Assembly (NCBI RefSeq): GCF_031759225.1
Contig: NZ_CP134494.1
Location: 2,168,501-2,232,500 of the forward strand
From: Mesobacillus jeotgali
GTDB lineage: Bacteria > Bacillota > Bacilli > Bacillales > Cytobacillaceae
Direction of reading: 5' to 3'
DNA length: 64,000 bases
Under the pieces are notes generated by a model, which worked only from the letters and a program-made list of their open reading frames with translations, did no database searches and had not been told where the DNA came from. A program made the position numbers and the translations under genes. Positions 25,044 through 34,576 of the stretch are shown here, piece by piece (positions within the stretch are counted from its first letter, which is position 1; each line of letters begins with the position of its first letter).

Positions 25044-26516
25044 TTAGCTTTCCGAATATTGATTGCTCTCCCGGATAACTTCCATATAAAAACTAATCGC
25101 ATTAAGGTAATTCTCTATACTGATATGCTCATTCGTTCCATGCATCCGGTTCAGGTCTTCAGAGGTCAACTGCACTGGGAGGAAACGGTAGGTGTTTTCG
25201 GAAATACTGTCGTAATGCTTTGCGTCTGATCCGGCGAACATCAGATAGGGAGCAATGATTGCTTCGTCGTATACATTCCTCGCGCTTTGCTGGATTGTTT
25301 TGAAATGCCAGCTGTCTATGGAGGAAACACCTGAGGCTTCTGAGCCCTCGATCGTTACTTTAATCTCATTGTCATCGATGGTTTTTTCTATATAGTCTTT
25401 CACTTCTTCCAACGAGTCCCCTGGCATTAAACGAAGATTTATGATGACGGAAGCTTTTTCAGGGAGGGCATTGTACTGTTCGCCAGCATGAAAAATCGTC
25501 GGTGCAATCGTTGTCCTGATTAGCGCGGCAGAAGCGGGCTGGCCTAGCAGGATTTTTTCGATAACAGGTTCAAAAATAAACTTGTTCGCAAATACATATT
25601 TCATTCCAAAACTCATTTCAGGTGCGACGAATTCAAAGAGATCCTCGCCTGGTCCTTGAAGATCTGCTGGGAATTGGGTTTTTTCCAGCTTGGCAATCGC
25701 AGCGGAAATCCTGCCAATATTCGTACTGCTTTTTGGCTGAGATGAGTGTCCGCCGCTTCCTTCGATTGTAAGCTCGGCAGTCGCTGAGCCTTTTTCGGAG
25801 ATGCCGACAACTCCCACGGGCTGATCGACACCCGGAACCATGTTTTCAACAATGGCTCCTCCTTCATCCAAAACGAAGTCAAACTTGATTCCTCTTTCAT
25901 TGAGAGTATTAACGATGGAGGCTGCACCTTCGTCACCCCCGATCTCCTCATCATGACCGAACATCAAGTAAATGTCGCGGCCAGGCTGATATCCTTCTTT
26001 AAGCAAGTGTTCTGCTGCTTCAAGGATTCCGATCACACCGATTTTATCATCCAATGTGCCGCGTCCCCAGATTACTCCGTCTTTGACGGTTCCACTGAAA
26101 GGAGGATGCTCCCAGTTTTTCTCCGTACCTTCCAGGACTGGAACGACATCATAATGGCTTGTCAATCCGATTGGGAGCCGGGAAGAGTCCGATCCTTTCC
26201 ATTTATAAACAAGTGCATGGCCATTGACCATTTCCAGCTCAAGCTCTTCATGCACAACAGGAAAGCTTTGTTCTAAAAAGGATATGAAGCGGTCGAATTC
26301 TTTTAAGTCCATTTTGCTGCGATCCTGGTAGGAAATAGTCTTAAATTGTATGGCTTTTGATAGGGTATTGATCGCATGGTCTTCTTTTAATGTGCCATTA
26401 AAGTGTTTCGGTGTTGGCTGAAGGGATTTCAAGGTGAGAGTATTGAACATGGTGACCATGGTGAAAACAAGGAGCAGGCTGGCAATGATCACTAGAAAAA
26501 GCCTCGATTTTTTCAT
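25044..26516 (-). CDS. M20-family metallopeptidase, membrane-anchored
   Basis: 490 residues. An N-terminal helix (LFLVIIASLLLVFTMVTMFN) anchors or exports it. The M20 zinc ligands are visible: LTSHYDVVPV, WGRGTLDDKIGVIG and FGHDEEIGGDEGAA (Glu-Glu metal/catalytic pair), and a late His in RMHGTNEHISIENY. The lid/dimer domain carries GSGGHSSQPKSSTNIGRISA. The pattern resembles the PM20D1/carboxypeptidase-S branch, which cleaves or forms N-acyl amino acids and dipeptides. It lies 65 bp downstream of the MFS gene, but a terminator lies between. Confidence 0.88.
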   Translation of the reverse strand: MKKSRLFLVIIASLLLVFTMVTMFNTLTLKSLQPTPKHFNGTLKEDHAINTLSKAIQFKTISYQDRSKMDLKEFDRFISFLEQSFPVVHEELELEMVNGHALVYKWKGSDSSRLPIGLTSHYDVVPVLEGTEKNWEHPPFSGTVKDGVIWGRGTLDDKIGVIGILEAAEHLLKEGYQPGRDIYLMFGHDEEIGGDEGAASIVNTLNERGIKFDFVLDEGGAIVENMVPGVDQPVGVVGISEKGSATAELTIEGSGGHSSQPKSSTNIGRISAAIAKLEKTQFPADLQGPGEDLFEFVAPEMSFGMKYVFANKFIFEPVIEKILLGQPASAALIRTTIAPTIFHAGEQYNALPEKASVIINLRLMPGDSLEEVKDYIEKTIDDNEIKVTIEGSEASGVSSIDSWHFKTIQQSARNVYDEAIIAPYLMFAGSDAKHYDSISENTYRFLPVQLTSEDLNRMHGTNEHISIENYLNAISFYMEVIRESNQYSES

Positions 26517-26547
26517 AGTTTAGTATTAAACCTCCATTTATTTTTTC

Positions 26548-26576
26548 AAAAAAAGCCTCCGGTTACCCAGAGGCTT
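26548..26576 (-). terminator. Terminator after the MFS gene
   Basis: On the minus strand AGCCTCTGGGTAACCGGAGGC followed by TTTTTTT. Confidence 0.88.
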
Positions 26577-26580
26577 CTGT

Positions 26581-27852
26581 CTATGCAATTTCAGGTGCTT
26601 GTGGCTGTTGTTCTGGTTCTGGAACAAAGGCGAGAATGATCATCCCGATTACAAAGAGGATGACGAGACTGAAAACACCCATGCTTGAATTGCCTGTAAG
26701 CTGTGCTGTCAGGCCGACCATAAGCGGCCCCATGATGGAAGCGAATTTCCCGAAAATATTATAGAATCCGAAAAATTCATTCGCATTTGCTTTTGGCACC
26801 AATTTTGCAAAATAAGAGCGGCTTAGTGCCTGGATACCGCCTTGTGAGGTAGCAACGAGCATCGCCAGGATCCAAAAGTCCGTCGTTGTTTCCAGGAAGT
26901 AAGCGTATATGCAAACAAAGATATAAACGGTGATCCCGACGTAAAGCATCTTTTTTCCGGTAAAACGTTCGGACAGTTTTCCGAACAAAATCGCGAACGG
27001 CCAGGCGACGACCTGGGTGGCAAAAAGGATGATTAATAGGTTAGTAGAACTGATTCCTAGATCGGTCCCATAAGCTGTTGACATCGTGATAATCGTTCCT
27101 ACTCCGTCAATGTAAAAGAAATAAGCTAATAAGAATAGAAATAATGCCTTGTATTTGCGGATTTCCTTGAAGGTTTTCCCTAAGCGCCGAAAGCTTTGCA
27201 GAACCAATTGTGGTTCCCGTTCAATGTAATGCTTTTGGTGGACATTTTTAAACATGGGAATCGAAAATAGTCCCCACCAAATGGCCGTGATGATAAATGC
27301 TGTCTGGCTGGCTAAGGTCATTGAAATAGGCAGGATCTTTGTCTGGGCTAAAATAATGATTGCGATACTGATGATGAAGGGAATCGTACTCCCGATATAA
27401 CCCATCCCATATCCTCGAGCAGAGACTCTGTCCATCCGTTCATCTTTCGTGACATCAACGATAAAGGCGTCGTAGAAAACATTGGAACCTGTCGAGCCAA
27501 GCACAGCAAGGGTGTAGACAACCAAAAGCATCAGCCAATTTCCACTTGGGACAAAGGCAAGGCCAGCTGTAAAGGTAATACCTAGTGTAAAGAAAATAAT
27601 GAAAAAGCGTTTCTTCAATCCTTGATAGTCGGCAATGGTCCCAAGGATCGGACCAATCAATGCCAAAATGAAGGTGGCAATCGCAATTGTGTATCCCAAA
27701 TAAGCAGTCGAATTTGACAGGCTCACACCAGCCTCAGTAGCGGAAGCTTTATAAAAGAGCGGGAACACAGCTGTCGAAATGATAATCGAATAAGCCGAGC
27801 TGGCCCAGTCATAACGAATCCAGCTGCTCTCTTCCTTCGTAAAACCTTTCAT
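26581..27852 (-). CDS. MFS transporter, UMF1/Atg22-like
   Basis: 423 residues, twelve membrane helices. Signature features: WIRYDWASSAYSIIISTAVF at the N-terminus, the loop GPILGTIADYQGLKKRFFI, DAFIVDVTKDERMDRVSARG, YFFYIDGVGTIITMSTAYGT and the late motif QSLSRS-like GGIQALSRSYFAKLVP. This matches the UMF1 (Atg22-like) group including B. subtilis YxiO. Substrate unknown; amino-acid efflux is proposed for the yeast homologue. No RBS stronger than GGGGGCAAAAGG precedes the ATG. Confidence 0.88.
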   Translation of the reverse strand: MKGFTKEESSWIRYDWASSAYSIIISTAVFPLFYKASATEAGVSLSNSTAYLGYTIAIATFILALIGPILGTIADYQGLKKRFFIIFFTLGITFTAGLAFVPSGNWLMLLVVYTLAVLGSTGSNVFYDAFIVDVTKDERMDRVSARGYGMGYIGSTIPFIISIAIIILAQTKILPISMTLASQTAFIITAIWWGLFSIPMFKNVHQKHYIEREPQLVLQSFRRLGKTFKEIRKYKALFLFLLAYFFYIDGVGTIITMSTAYGTDLGISSTNLLIILFATQVVAWPFAILFGKLSERFTGKKMLYVGITVYIFVCIYAYFLETTTDFWILAMLVATSQGGIQALSRSYFAKLVPKANANEFFGFYNIFGKFASIMGPLMVGLTAQLTGNSSMGVFSLVILFVIGMIILAFVPEPEQQPQAPEIA

Positions 27853-28013
27853 CCTTTTGCCCCCAATAAACTATATTTTTGTCTTTTTCCTAATCAATAC
27901 CACTCCATAGATGAAATGATTGTCAGATGTGTAATTAGTGCTTGCCTGAAAAAATCCATTCCAACTGGTAATATATTTCGCTTCAAGCAGGCAAAAGACC
28001 TTCTTTCCTGGTT

Positions 28014-29321
28014 CTAAATATCTAAAATCCCTTCAATGATGAATCCATCTGTGTCTCCGAGGTCGAGGCCTAGCAAGCGGGCAAAAGTGGGTCCTTCGTC
28101 AACGAGGTGCATCGATTTAATGGAAAAACCTGGACGAATACCTTTTCCAGCTGCGAAGAATACGGTGTGATATCCCTCTTTTTCAGGTGAATAACCATGA
28201 CAGGCTAAGGTATACTTTTTAGTCTTGGCGTCCTCATCGGTAACTTCTTCAATATAGTCACCTTCAATCGCTTCACTGAAGTAGAAACCTCTCGCCGCTT
28301 CAAGCATCCTGAAAGCTGTGCCATCAGCTCCTTTTTCGTTTGCCTCGCTGCCAGTGATGACAGTTTCTATTCCGTTCCTTTCGTTCTGCAAAAGCTCAGC
28401 CAGAATATCTGATACTTCGTTTTTTGCAGCATAATCGTCAGGATCATTTATATAGACATAAGCAGAGCCGTCACAGCTTTTGCAATAGGCTTTCCAGTCT
28501 GTCAATTTCCCTGAAGCATTCGTTTGGATAAGTCCTCGTTCTTTAAATAATACGTTCAATTTCACCACTTTAGACTCATCAAGTGCACTATGGTCACCAA
28601 GAATGGCAACTGTAGAGTTCTCGGAAATACCCGCCTCTTTGAGGGTTTCCATAATACGGCCGAGCCGCTTGTCATGGCGTTGAAGCGCGGCTTTCGCTTC
28701 TTCTGATGAAAAACCGTGCATATGGCGCTGGGAGTCAAGGTCGACAAAATGGATCAACATCAACTCGGGCTTTCTCGTTTTGATTGTTTCAACAGTTGAC
28801 TCCAGAACGAAGTCATCCAGCTCAGGCTGGCTCAAGCCGTTCCTTATATGGCCGAATTTCGAATTCATTTCAAGCTGGTATCGAGGACTTCCATTGAAAA
28901 GAGAAACAGGAATCTGATGATGCCATGGACGATTAGCGAATATTTCAGGCATGTTATAGGCAATATCGGCCTTTGCCGTTACCGGCCATAATAATGCGGC
29001 TGTTTTCATGCCAGCTTTCTTCGCCTCATCGTAAAGTGTCGTGCCTTTTATATGGTGGCGATGCCAGAACCAGTCAGGTGAAATTCTGCCTGGCTGCATA
29101 TATGTATTGTTGACAATTCCATGCCGATTTGGGTAATTTCCGGTTACTATTGTCGCATGGCATGGGTAGGTTACAGAAGGGTAGATGGTTTCCACTTGTG
29201 TACAATAGGAACTATTTTCTATAAAAGACTTAAAATTTGGCAGTTTCTTCAGCAATGGAACATCATGCTCAGAAAGACAGTCAAAAGAAATGACGATTAA
29301 ATGGTCTGTCAGTTTATTCAT
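28014..29321 (-). CDS. Nucleotide pyrophosphatase/phosphodiesterase-like enzyme
   Basis: 435 residues from ATG 29321 (GGAGG 5 nt before; TTG 29333 is inside that box). Alkaline-phosphatase superfamily: the first metal Asp in VISFDCLSEHDVP, the nucleophile Thr in TYPCHATIVTGNYPNRHGIV, then HFVDLDSQRHMHG, LGDHSALDES and the late His in ACHGYSPEKEGYHTVFFAAG. This matches ectonucleotide pyrophosphatase/phosphodiesterases that cleave phosphodiesters with two metals. No signal peptide is seen, so it should be cytosolic. It is divergent from the HD-hydrolase gene. Confidence 0.9.
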   Translation of the reverse strand: MNKLTDHLIVISFDCLSEHDVPLLKKLPNFKSFIENSSYCTQVETIYPSVTYPCHATIVTGNYPNRHGIVNNTYMQPGRISPDWFWHRHHIKGTTLYDEAKKAGMKTAALLWPVTAKADIAYNMPEIFANRPWHHQIPVSLFNGSPRYQLEMNSKFGHIRNGLSQPELDDFVLESTVETIKTRKPELMLIHFVDLDSQRHMHGFSSEEAKAALQRHDKRLGRIMETLKEAGISENSTVAILGDHSALDESKVVKLNVLFKERGLIQTNASGKLTDWKAYCKSCDGSAYVYINDPDDYAAKNEVSDILAELLQNERNGIETVITGSEANEKGADGTAFRMLEAARGFYFSEAIEGDYIEEVTDEDAKTKKYTLACHGYSPEKEGYHTVFFAAGKGIRPGFSIKSMHLVDEGPTFARLLGLDLGDTDGFIIEGILDI

Positions 29322-29461
29322 TTCGGCCTCCAAAGGATTTATATATTAAATATAACAGAATATTTTGGTGAAAATAATCTGCTTTCCTATTTTCATTTGA
29401 AGGAATTACTGGTCTATTAAAGAAGTAATAGAGTATCTGATAAAACTGGAGGCAGAAGAAA

Positions 29462-30022
29462 ATGGAACTGATCGAGAAAGCCTTGCAGATTGCTTCTTTG
29501 GCACATCAGGGGCAGTATCGCAAAAACACGAATATACCGTATATTGTTCACCCTATGGCAGTGGGGATGATTTTACAAAAAGCAGGCTATCGCGATGGAA
29601 TGATAGCAGCTGGAATTCTTCATGACACAGTAGAAGATACGGATTTGACCTTATCAGATTTAGAGCGGGATTTTGGACAGGAAGTTGCGATGATCGTTGA
29701 AGGCTGTTCAGAGCCCGACAAGTCTCTATCCTGGGAAGAGCGGAAACAGCACACCATTGAATTCCTGAAATCGGCATCCGACGAGACTCGGATTGTCGCC
29801 TGTGCGGACAAATTGCATAATGTCAGGTCCATCCGCCAGGACGTTGAACAATCCGGTGAAGAAGTTTGGGGGAGGTTCAAACGCGGAAAAGGCCAGCAGG
29901 AATGGTATTACAGAAATGTGTTAAAAAGCCTTGGCCATTTGTCTAAGTTTCCATTGCTTGAGGAGCTCGAAAAGGAAATAGAGCGTTTGTTTGAATTAAG
30001 TGCATTTCCTATTAAAACTTAA
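29462..30022 (+). CDS. HD-domain phosphohydrolase (MESH1/SpoT-hydrolase-like)
   Basis: 186 residues. HD-type metal site: GQYRKNTNIPYIVHPMAVGM (His), AAGILHDTVEDTDLT (His-Asp, Glu-Asp), VACADKLHNVRSI (Asp). These match the (p)ppGpp hydrolase part of RelA/SpoT and the stand-alone MESH1 enzymes. The synthetase, TGS and ACT domains are absent, so it could be a small alarmone hydrolase or a related pyrophosphohydrolase. A VOC gene starts 12 bp after its stop, indicating an operon. RBS GGAGGCAGAAGAAA. Confidence 0.85.
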   Translation: MELIEKALQIASLAHQGQYRKNTNIPYIVHPMAVGMILQKAGYRDGMIAAGILHDTVEDTDLTLSDLERDFGQEVAMIVEGCSEPDKSLSWEERKQHTIEFLKSASDETRIVACADKLHNVRSIRQDVEQSGEEVWGRFKRGKGQQEWYYRNVLKSLGHLSKFPLLEELEKEIERLFELSAFPIKT

Positions 30023-30034
30023 GGAGGACTCGTT

Positions 30035-30409
30035 TTGAAATCACCACTATATAATAAAATTAACAATGTTTTTATCCACGTGAGCAACTTGAAGAAATCT
30101 GCAGAATGGTATTACAACCTTCTGGGAATCCCGTTCGATGCCGGAAAAATAGAATCACCCGTTCATAATATCCCTGTCACATCTGAAACCGGGTTAACTC
30201 TGGATGATCACACCTTCGACCCGGGGTTTAATCTGAAGCCTTCCGAGCATGTATTGTTCAACTTCCTTGTAGATGATGTTGATGAAGCTTATCGCTTTGT
30301 AAAGTCAAATGGAATTACCGTTACTAAAGAAATTGAACGTATTGGCGATTTTGCATACTTCAATTTCAGAGATCCTGATGGCAATGTATTGATGATTTGC
30401 AACTGCTGA
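30035..30409 (+). CDS. VOC-family protein
   Basis: 124 residues from TTG 30035 with AAGGAGGA 8 nt upstream. Vicinal oxygen chelate pattern: INNVFIHVSNLKKSAEWYYN, LFNFLVDDVDEAYRFVKSNG, FAYFNFRDPDGNVLMICNC. The final strand has Met-Ile rather than the usual metal-binding Glu, so a chelate role is doubtful. Probably co-transcribed with the HD hydrolase. Substrate unknown. Confidence 0.82.
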   Translation: MKSPLYNKINNVFIHVSNLKKSAEWYYNLLGIPFDAGKIESPVHNIPVTSETGLTLDDHTFDPGFNLKPSEHVLFNFLVDDVDEAYRFVKSNGITVTKEIERIGDFAYFNFRDPDGNVLMICNC

Positions 30410-30513
30410 CCTTTTGAGATAAGGTTTATTTTACCAAAAAAGCTATTAATTTCCGTGATTCAATTGATTCACCCCTGGGTAAAGATAGGTAATCCTAACA
30501 AGGGGTGATAAAG

Positions 30514-30732
30514 ATGAAGACGAAAGTAAAAATGTCAAAAGAAGAGCTATTCAATCAAATAAAAAATAGTGATGGCAACTTGAAAATTTCGTCTGTGTCC
30601 TCAACAGAAGAAGGGGAAGAAGTAATCGCCCTGGCGAAACACCTTGAACTTGAAGGCAAAATCGTTTTGCTGGAATACTGTTTGGATAAAAAGCCACTGG
30701 CAGTTTCCCTGAAAACAAAGAATCCTGATTAA
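30514..30732 (+). CDS. Small protein of unknown function
   Basis: 72 residues from ATG 30514, with AAGGGGTGAT upstream. Sequence: KTKVKMSKEELFNQIKNSDG, LKISSVSSTEEGEEVIALAK, then HLELEGKIVLLEYCLDKKPL. A mixed helix/strand fold with a single Cys; no recognised domain. Followed by a clear terminator. Codon pattern and RBS support translation. Confidence 0.65.
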   Translation: MKTKVKMSKEELFNQIKNSDGNLKISSVSSTEEGEEVIALAKHLELEGKIVLLEYCLDKKPLAVSLKTKNPD

Positions 30733-30746
30733 CCGTATAAATTCAG

Positions 30747-30781
30747 AAAGCGAGCCGCTTTAATAGTGGTTCGCTTTTTTA
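30747..30781 (+). terminator. Terminator
   Basis: AAAGCGAGCC and GGTTCGCTTT arms (one G-T wobble) with a T6 tail. Confidence 0.85.
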
Positions 30782-30856
30782 TTTGCATGAATATAGGTAT
30801 AAAGAACCAAAAACCGACAAGTAACCGTTTTCTTTAAAAACTTATAAAATTTATAA

Positions 30857-30885
30857 TTGACTGAATATTATATCTATATTAATAT
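30857..30885 (+). promoter_or_regulatory. Sigma-A-type promoter of the transporter/M20 operon
   Basis: TTGACT at 30857-30862, 17-bp spacer, TAATAT at 30880-30885. It lies 67 bp before the transporter start. A small TCGCAAAGCGA hairpin follows at about 30908-30918, inside the leader. Confidence 0.65.
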
Positions 30886-30951
30886 CGTACCTAATACTTT
30901 TTTTCTTTCGCAAAGCGAAGCGTTTAAGCAAAAAAGAAATTGGGGGGATTC

Positions 30952-32145
30952 ATGATGTCACAGATGTTAGCTTTAGTAATTGTTGTATTCATTTTACTAG
31001 TGGGTGATTTAGTTGCTGTTAGGACGAAGGCATGGATTCCGTCTATGTTCGTCTCCGCTGTATTGTTTTTGATTGGCTACTGGACGTTTTTCCCGAAAGA
31101 AATCGTTGCACTTGCTGGTGTGCCATCGGCAGTGGCTGTTATGATGATGTATTTGTTAATTACAAATATGGGAACATTGCTCTCAATCCAGGAATTGAAA
31201 AATCAATGGAAGACCATCGTTATTGCTTTATCAGGTATTTTAGGAATTGTAGCCGTATTATTGAGTGTAGGTACTCTAATCTTTGGTTACCAGACAATGG
31301 TCGTTGCCATTCCTCCTTTGGTTGGCGGTGTTGTATCCGCCTTGATTATGTCTGAAGGGGCAAAAGAAGCTGGTCTCGCAACACTATCCGTATTCGCCAT
31401 CGTTATATATGTCATGCAGGGGTTTGCGGGATACCCATTAACCTCACTCGTTCTGAAAAAAGAAGGAAAAAGGATTTTAAAGCAATATCGTGAAGGAAAC
31501 CTGGCAGCAGCTGAAGTTGCCGCAACCGTAGAGGCCGCTGCGAAACCTGTTGAATTAAAAATGTTTAAAAACCTGCCAGAAAAATATAACACAGAATTCT
31601 TTAAGTTTTTCAGGCTTTCATTGGTCGCTTTTCTGGCCTATCAAACTTCTACATTATTGGCTCCTGTCGTCTCGGTAAGCCCGTTCGTATTGGCACTATT
31701 ATTTGGTGTTATCGCCACAAGTGTAGGATTCCTGGAAAAGCAGGCACTTCAAAAGGCCAATGGATTTGGAATCGCCATTCTTGTCTTGATGTTATTTATT
31801 TTTGATGGATTGAAGCAGGCTACTCCAGGAATGCTTCTTGAAATCCTCGTTCCGCTTATTGGTGCGATTGTTCTTGGCATCACAGGAATGTATATCTTTT
31901 CGTTCATCGTCGGCAAAATTTTAAAGGTGAGCAAGGAAATGGCCTTTGCTGTATCATTGACAGCACTTTATGGATTCCCGGCAGACTATATCATCACTAA
32001 TGAAGTCATCAATTCCTTGACTGAGGATGAAAAAGAAAGAGAAGCTTTGACCAGCCATATGCTTCCGCCAATGCTTGTGGGCGGATTTGTAACTGTCACG
32101 ATCGTATCGGTCGTGCTTGCCGGTATCTTCGTAGGATTCTTATAG
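30952..32145 (+). CDS. Polytopic membrane transporter of unknown substrate
   Basis: About 397 residues from ATG 30952, with GGGGGGATT upstream. Ten or more membrane helices; the first half (MLALVIVVFILLVGDLVAVR, AVMMMYLLITNMGTLLSIQE) and second half (FRLSLVAFLAYQTSTLLAPV, VPLIGAIVLGITGMYIFSFI) look like two inverted bundles, as in GltS-like or other Ser/Gly-rich ion-coupled carriers. A conserved-looking loop reads ALYGFPADYIITNEVINSLT. The two genes downstream encode M20 amidohydrolases, so it probably imports their substrate, an N-acyl or N-carbamoyl compound or peptide. The family name is not certain. Confidence 0.75.
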   Translation: MMSQMLALVIVVFILLVGDLVAVRTKAWIPSMFVSAVLFLIGYWTFFPKEIVALAGVPSAVAVMMMYLLITNMGTLLSIQELKNQWKTIVIALSGILGIVAVLLSVGTLIFGYQTMVVAIPPLVGGVVSALIMSEGAKEAGLATLSVFAIVIYVMQGFAGYPLTSLVLKKEGKRILKQYREGNLAAAEVAATVEAAAKPVELKMFKNLPEKYNTEFFKFFRLSLVAFLAYQTSTLLAPVVSVSPFVLALLFGVIATSVGFLEKQALQKANGFGIAILVLMLFIFDGLKQATPGMLLEILVPLIGAIVLGITGMYIFSFIVGKILKVSKEMAFAVSLTALYGFPADYIITNEVINSLTEDEKEREALTSHMLPPMLVGGFVTVTIVSVVLAGIFVGFL

Positions 32146-32157
32146 GAAAAGAGGCGA

Positions 32158-33393
32158 ATGAGATTGCTAGAGTTAAAGGTACGCATTCAGCATCATATTG
32201 ATCAAATCAGTGAATACACTGCTACTCCAGGAAAAGGGACGACAAGGTTGACCTACAGCCAGGAGGATTTAAAGACTCGCAATTATATAAAAGGAAAAAT
32301 GAGAGAGTATGGCCTGCAGGTTAGTGAAGACGGCTTTGGCAATATTTTTGGCAAACTGGAGGGCACTTTAAAGGACGCACCTAGCGTGATGATCGGGTCG
32401 CATTTTGACTCGGTCCCTCACGGAGGTTCCTATGATGGCCCCGCAGGAGTCGTTGCGGCACTTGAGGTGGCAGCACTATTTGCAAAAAATAACTTAACTC
32501 CAAAGTATCCTCTTGAAATCGTTGCCCTGGTGGAAGAAGAAGGTGCAAGATTTGGCGGAGGGCTTATGGGATCCCGGGGAATGGTCGGTTTGCTTGGAGA
32601 GAAAGAGTTTAAGAGCCTGAGAGACCAAAACGGAGTTTCCACAATCGAAGCAATGAATGGAATTGGGCTGGACCCGTCGCTGCCGAAAAAAAGAGATCCG
32701 AAAACGATGAAAGCATTTCTTGAATTACATATTGAACAAGGTCCTATTTTAGAAGAAAAAGAGATTCCGATTGGTGTTGTAGAGGCGATTGTAGGTCTGA
32801 CACAGCTGGAGGTGACAGTTAAAGGGCAGGCGGGGCACGCAGGTACCACACCGATGGACCGCCGGGCCGACGCTCTGGTGGCTGCCGCAAGTATCATCGC
32901 TCAATTGCCCTCGCTTGCTGAAGAAGAAGGGCATGGGACAGTCATTACCACCGGTCGCTTGAACGTCTATCCCAACGGCGCCAACGTGATCCCTGATCAG
33001 GTGGTTTTCTCGGTTGATATTCGTTCAGGAAAGGAAGAGCATGTCCTGAATGTGATCGAAAAAACAAAGAGTCTTGTTCAATCTTTAAGTGGAAGTGGTA
33101 TTGAAACAACAATTGAGCAGCTACTATATATCCAGCCGAAAGAACTGAATCCAGGTATCCGCTCACTTTTAAAAGAAAAAAGTGAAGAGCTTGGAATTTC
33201 TTACTGTTCGATCCACAGCGGCGCAGGGCATGATGCAATGGTTTTATCTGATTTTACCGATGTTGGAATGCTCTTCATTCCGAGCAAGAATGGCCTGAGT
33301 CATTGCCCGGAAGAGTGGTCAGATTCAGAAGACATAGCCAGAGCGGCAGAAATCTTTTACGAAACAGCTAAGAGCTTAACGGAGGCGGAATAA
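32158..33393 (+). CDS. M20 Zn-dependent hydrolase, hydantoinase/carbamoylase type
   Basis: 411 residues. Markers: IGSHFDSVPHGGSYDGPAGV (metal His/Asp), LVEEEGARFGGGLMGSRGMV (Glu-Glu), LELHIEQGPILEE (metal His), KGQAGHAGTTPMDRRADALV (lid domain) and SGAGHDAMVLS near the end. They match N-carbamoyl-L-amino-acid hydrolases and allantoate amidohydrolases. Expected chemistry: hydrolysis of an N-carbamoyl or ureido bond to release ammonia, CO2 and an amino acid. It lies 12 bp after the transporter and overlaps the next M20 gene by 1 bp (TAATG), so translation is coupled. Confidence 0.9.
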   Translation: MRLLELKVRIQHHIDQISEYTATPGKGTTRLTYSQEDLKTRNYIKGKMREYGLQVSEDGFGNIFGKLEGTLKDAPSVMIGSHFDSVPHGGSYDGPAGVVAALEVAALFAKNNLTPKYPLEIVALVEEEGARFGGGLMGSRGMVGLLGEKEFKSLRDQNGVSTIEAMNGIGLDPSLPKKRDPKTMKAFLELHIEQGPILEEKEIPIGVVEAIVGLTQLEVTVKGQAGHAGTTPMDRRADALVAAASIIAQLPSLAEEEGHGTVITTGRLNVYPNGANVIPDQVVFSVDIRSGKEEHVLNVIEKTKSLVQSLSGSGIETTIEQLLYIQPKELNPGIRSLLKEKSEELGISYCSIHSGAGHDAMVLSDFTDVGMLFIPSKNGLSHCPEEWSDSEDIARAAEIFYETAKSLTEAE

Positions 33394-34571
33394 TGATAAA
33401 CGATCGAGTAAAAGAGGCCATTAAAAGCTACAGTGACGAATTAACAGAAATTAGGAGAATTCTTCACAGCGAGCCGGAGCTTTCATGGGAAGAGTTCAAG
33501 ACGACAGATTTTGTTTGCTCTTATCTGGATAAGCTGGGCATTTCGTACCGGCGAACCGAGCCAACTGGAGTCATTGCTGAAATTATGGGAGGCAAGCCAG
33601 GCAAAACGGTCGCCTTGAGAGGGGATATGGATGCTCTTTCGGTTGAAGAACTAAACAAGGAGTTGACATACGCATCGAAGGAAGACGGGAAAATGCATGC
33701 ATGTGGACATGATGCGCACACCGCCATGCTGATGATCGCGGCTAAAGCACTAAATGAGATCAAGGAAGATTTGCCAGGAAATGTCCGTTTATTATTCCAG
33801 CCAGCGGAAGAAGTTGCACAGGGAGCAAGGGCTCTTGTTGAGCAAGGTGCTATGGAAGGAGTGGACAATGTCTTCGGTATCCATATCTGGTCGCAAATGC
33901 CGACGCATAAGGTCAGCTGCACACCGGGTCCATCCTTCGCCTCAGCTGATTTGTTCAAAGTGACATTTAAGGGGAAAGGCGGCCATGGAGCGATGCCGCA
34001 GGCTTGCATCGATGCAGCGGTTGTTGCTTCATCCTTCGTCATGAATGTCCAATCCGTGGTCTCAAGAACGATCGATCCCCAGCAGGGCGCAGTTCTAACG
34101 GTCGGTAAAATGGTTGTCGGCACACGCTTCAATGTCATTGCAGAAAATGCAGTAATAGAAGGGACAGTCCGTTGCTTTGACCCTGCCGTTCGTGACCATA
34201 TCGAGACACAGCTGACCCACTATGCTGAAAATGTCGCAGCAGTTTACGGTGCTACGGCTAAGGTAGAATATACACGCGGCACACAGGCGGTTATCAATGA
34301 CGAAGAAAGTGCGCTGCTTGTCCAGCGGGTAGCTGCTGAGGCATTCGGCGAGGATGTCATTTATCATGAAAAACCTACCATGGGCGGCGAGGATTTCAGT
34401 TTCTATCTTGACGAGGCACCGGGAAGTTTTGCATTAGTTGGAAGCGGCAATCCTGAAAAAGATAGCGAGTGGGCCCACCATCATGGCAAATTCAATATTG
34501 ATGAAGATGCGTTAACAACAGGTGCGGAACTATACGCCCAATTTGCCTGGGCTTACCTGAACAGAAGCTGA
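33393..34571 (+). CDS. M20 amidohydrolase (N-acyl-amino-acid hydrolase type)
   Basis: 392 residues. Markers: LRRILHSEPELSWEEFKT-like start (TEIRRILHSEPELSWEEF), LRGDMDALSVEE, the Cys-His metal site HACGHDAHTAMLM, LLFQPAEEVAQGAR, GIHIWSQMPTHK, KGGHGAMPQACIDA and PTMGGEDFSFYL. This is the IAA-amino-acid hydrolase/hippurate hydrolase/aminoacylase branch, which splits N-acyl amino acids. Third gene of the operon with the transporter and the carbamoylase-like hydrolase; together they suggest uptake and stepwise hydrolysis of N-substituted amino acids for carbon and nitrogen. Confidence 0.92.
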   Translation: MINDRVKEAIKSYSDELTEIRRILHSEPELSWEEFKTTDFVCSYLDKLGISYRRTEPTGVIAEIMGGKPGKTVALRGDMDALSVEELNKELTYASKEDGKMHACGHDAHTAMLMIAAKALNEIKEDLPGNVRLLFQPAEEVAQGARALVEQGAMEGVDNVFGIHIWSQMPTHKVSCTPGPSFASADLFKVTFKGKGGHGAMPQACIDAAVVASSFVMNVQSVVSRTIDPQQGAVLTVGKMVVGTRFNVIAENAVIEGTVRCFDPAVRDHIETQLTHYAENVAAVYGATAKVEYTRGTQAVINDEESALLVQRVAAEAFGEDVIYHEKPTMGGEDFSFYLDEAPGSFALVGSGNPEKDSEWAHHHGKFNIDEDALTTGAELYAQFAWAYLNRS

Positions 34572-34576
34572 CCGAC

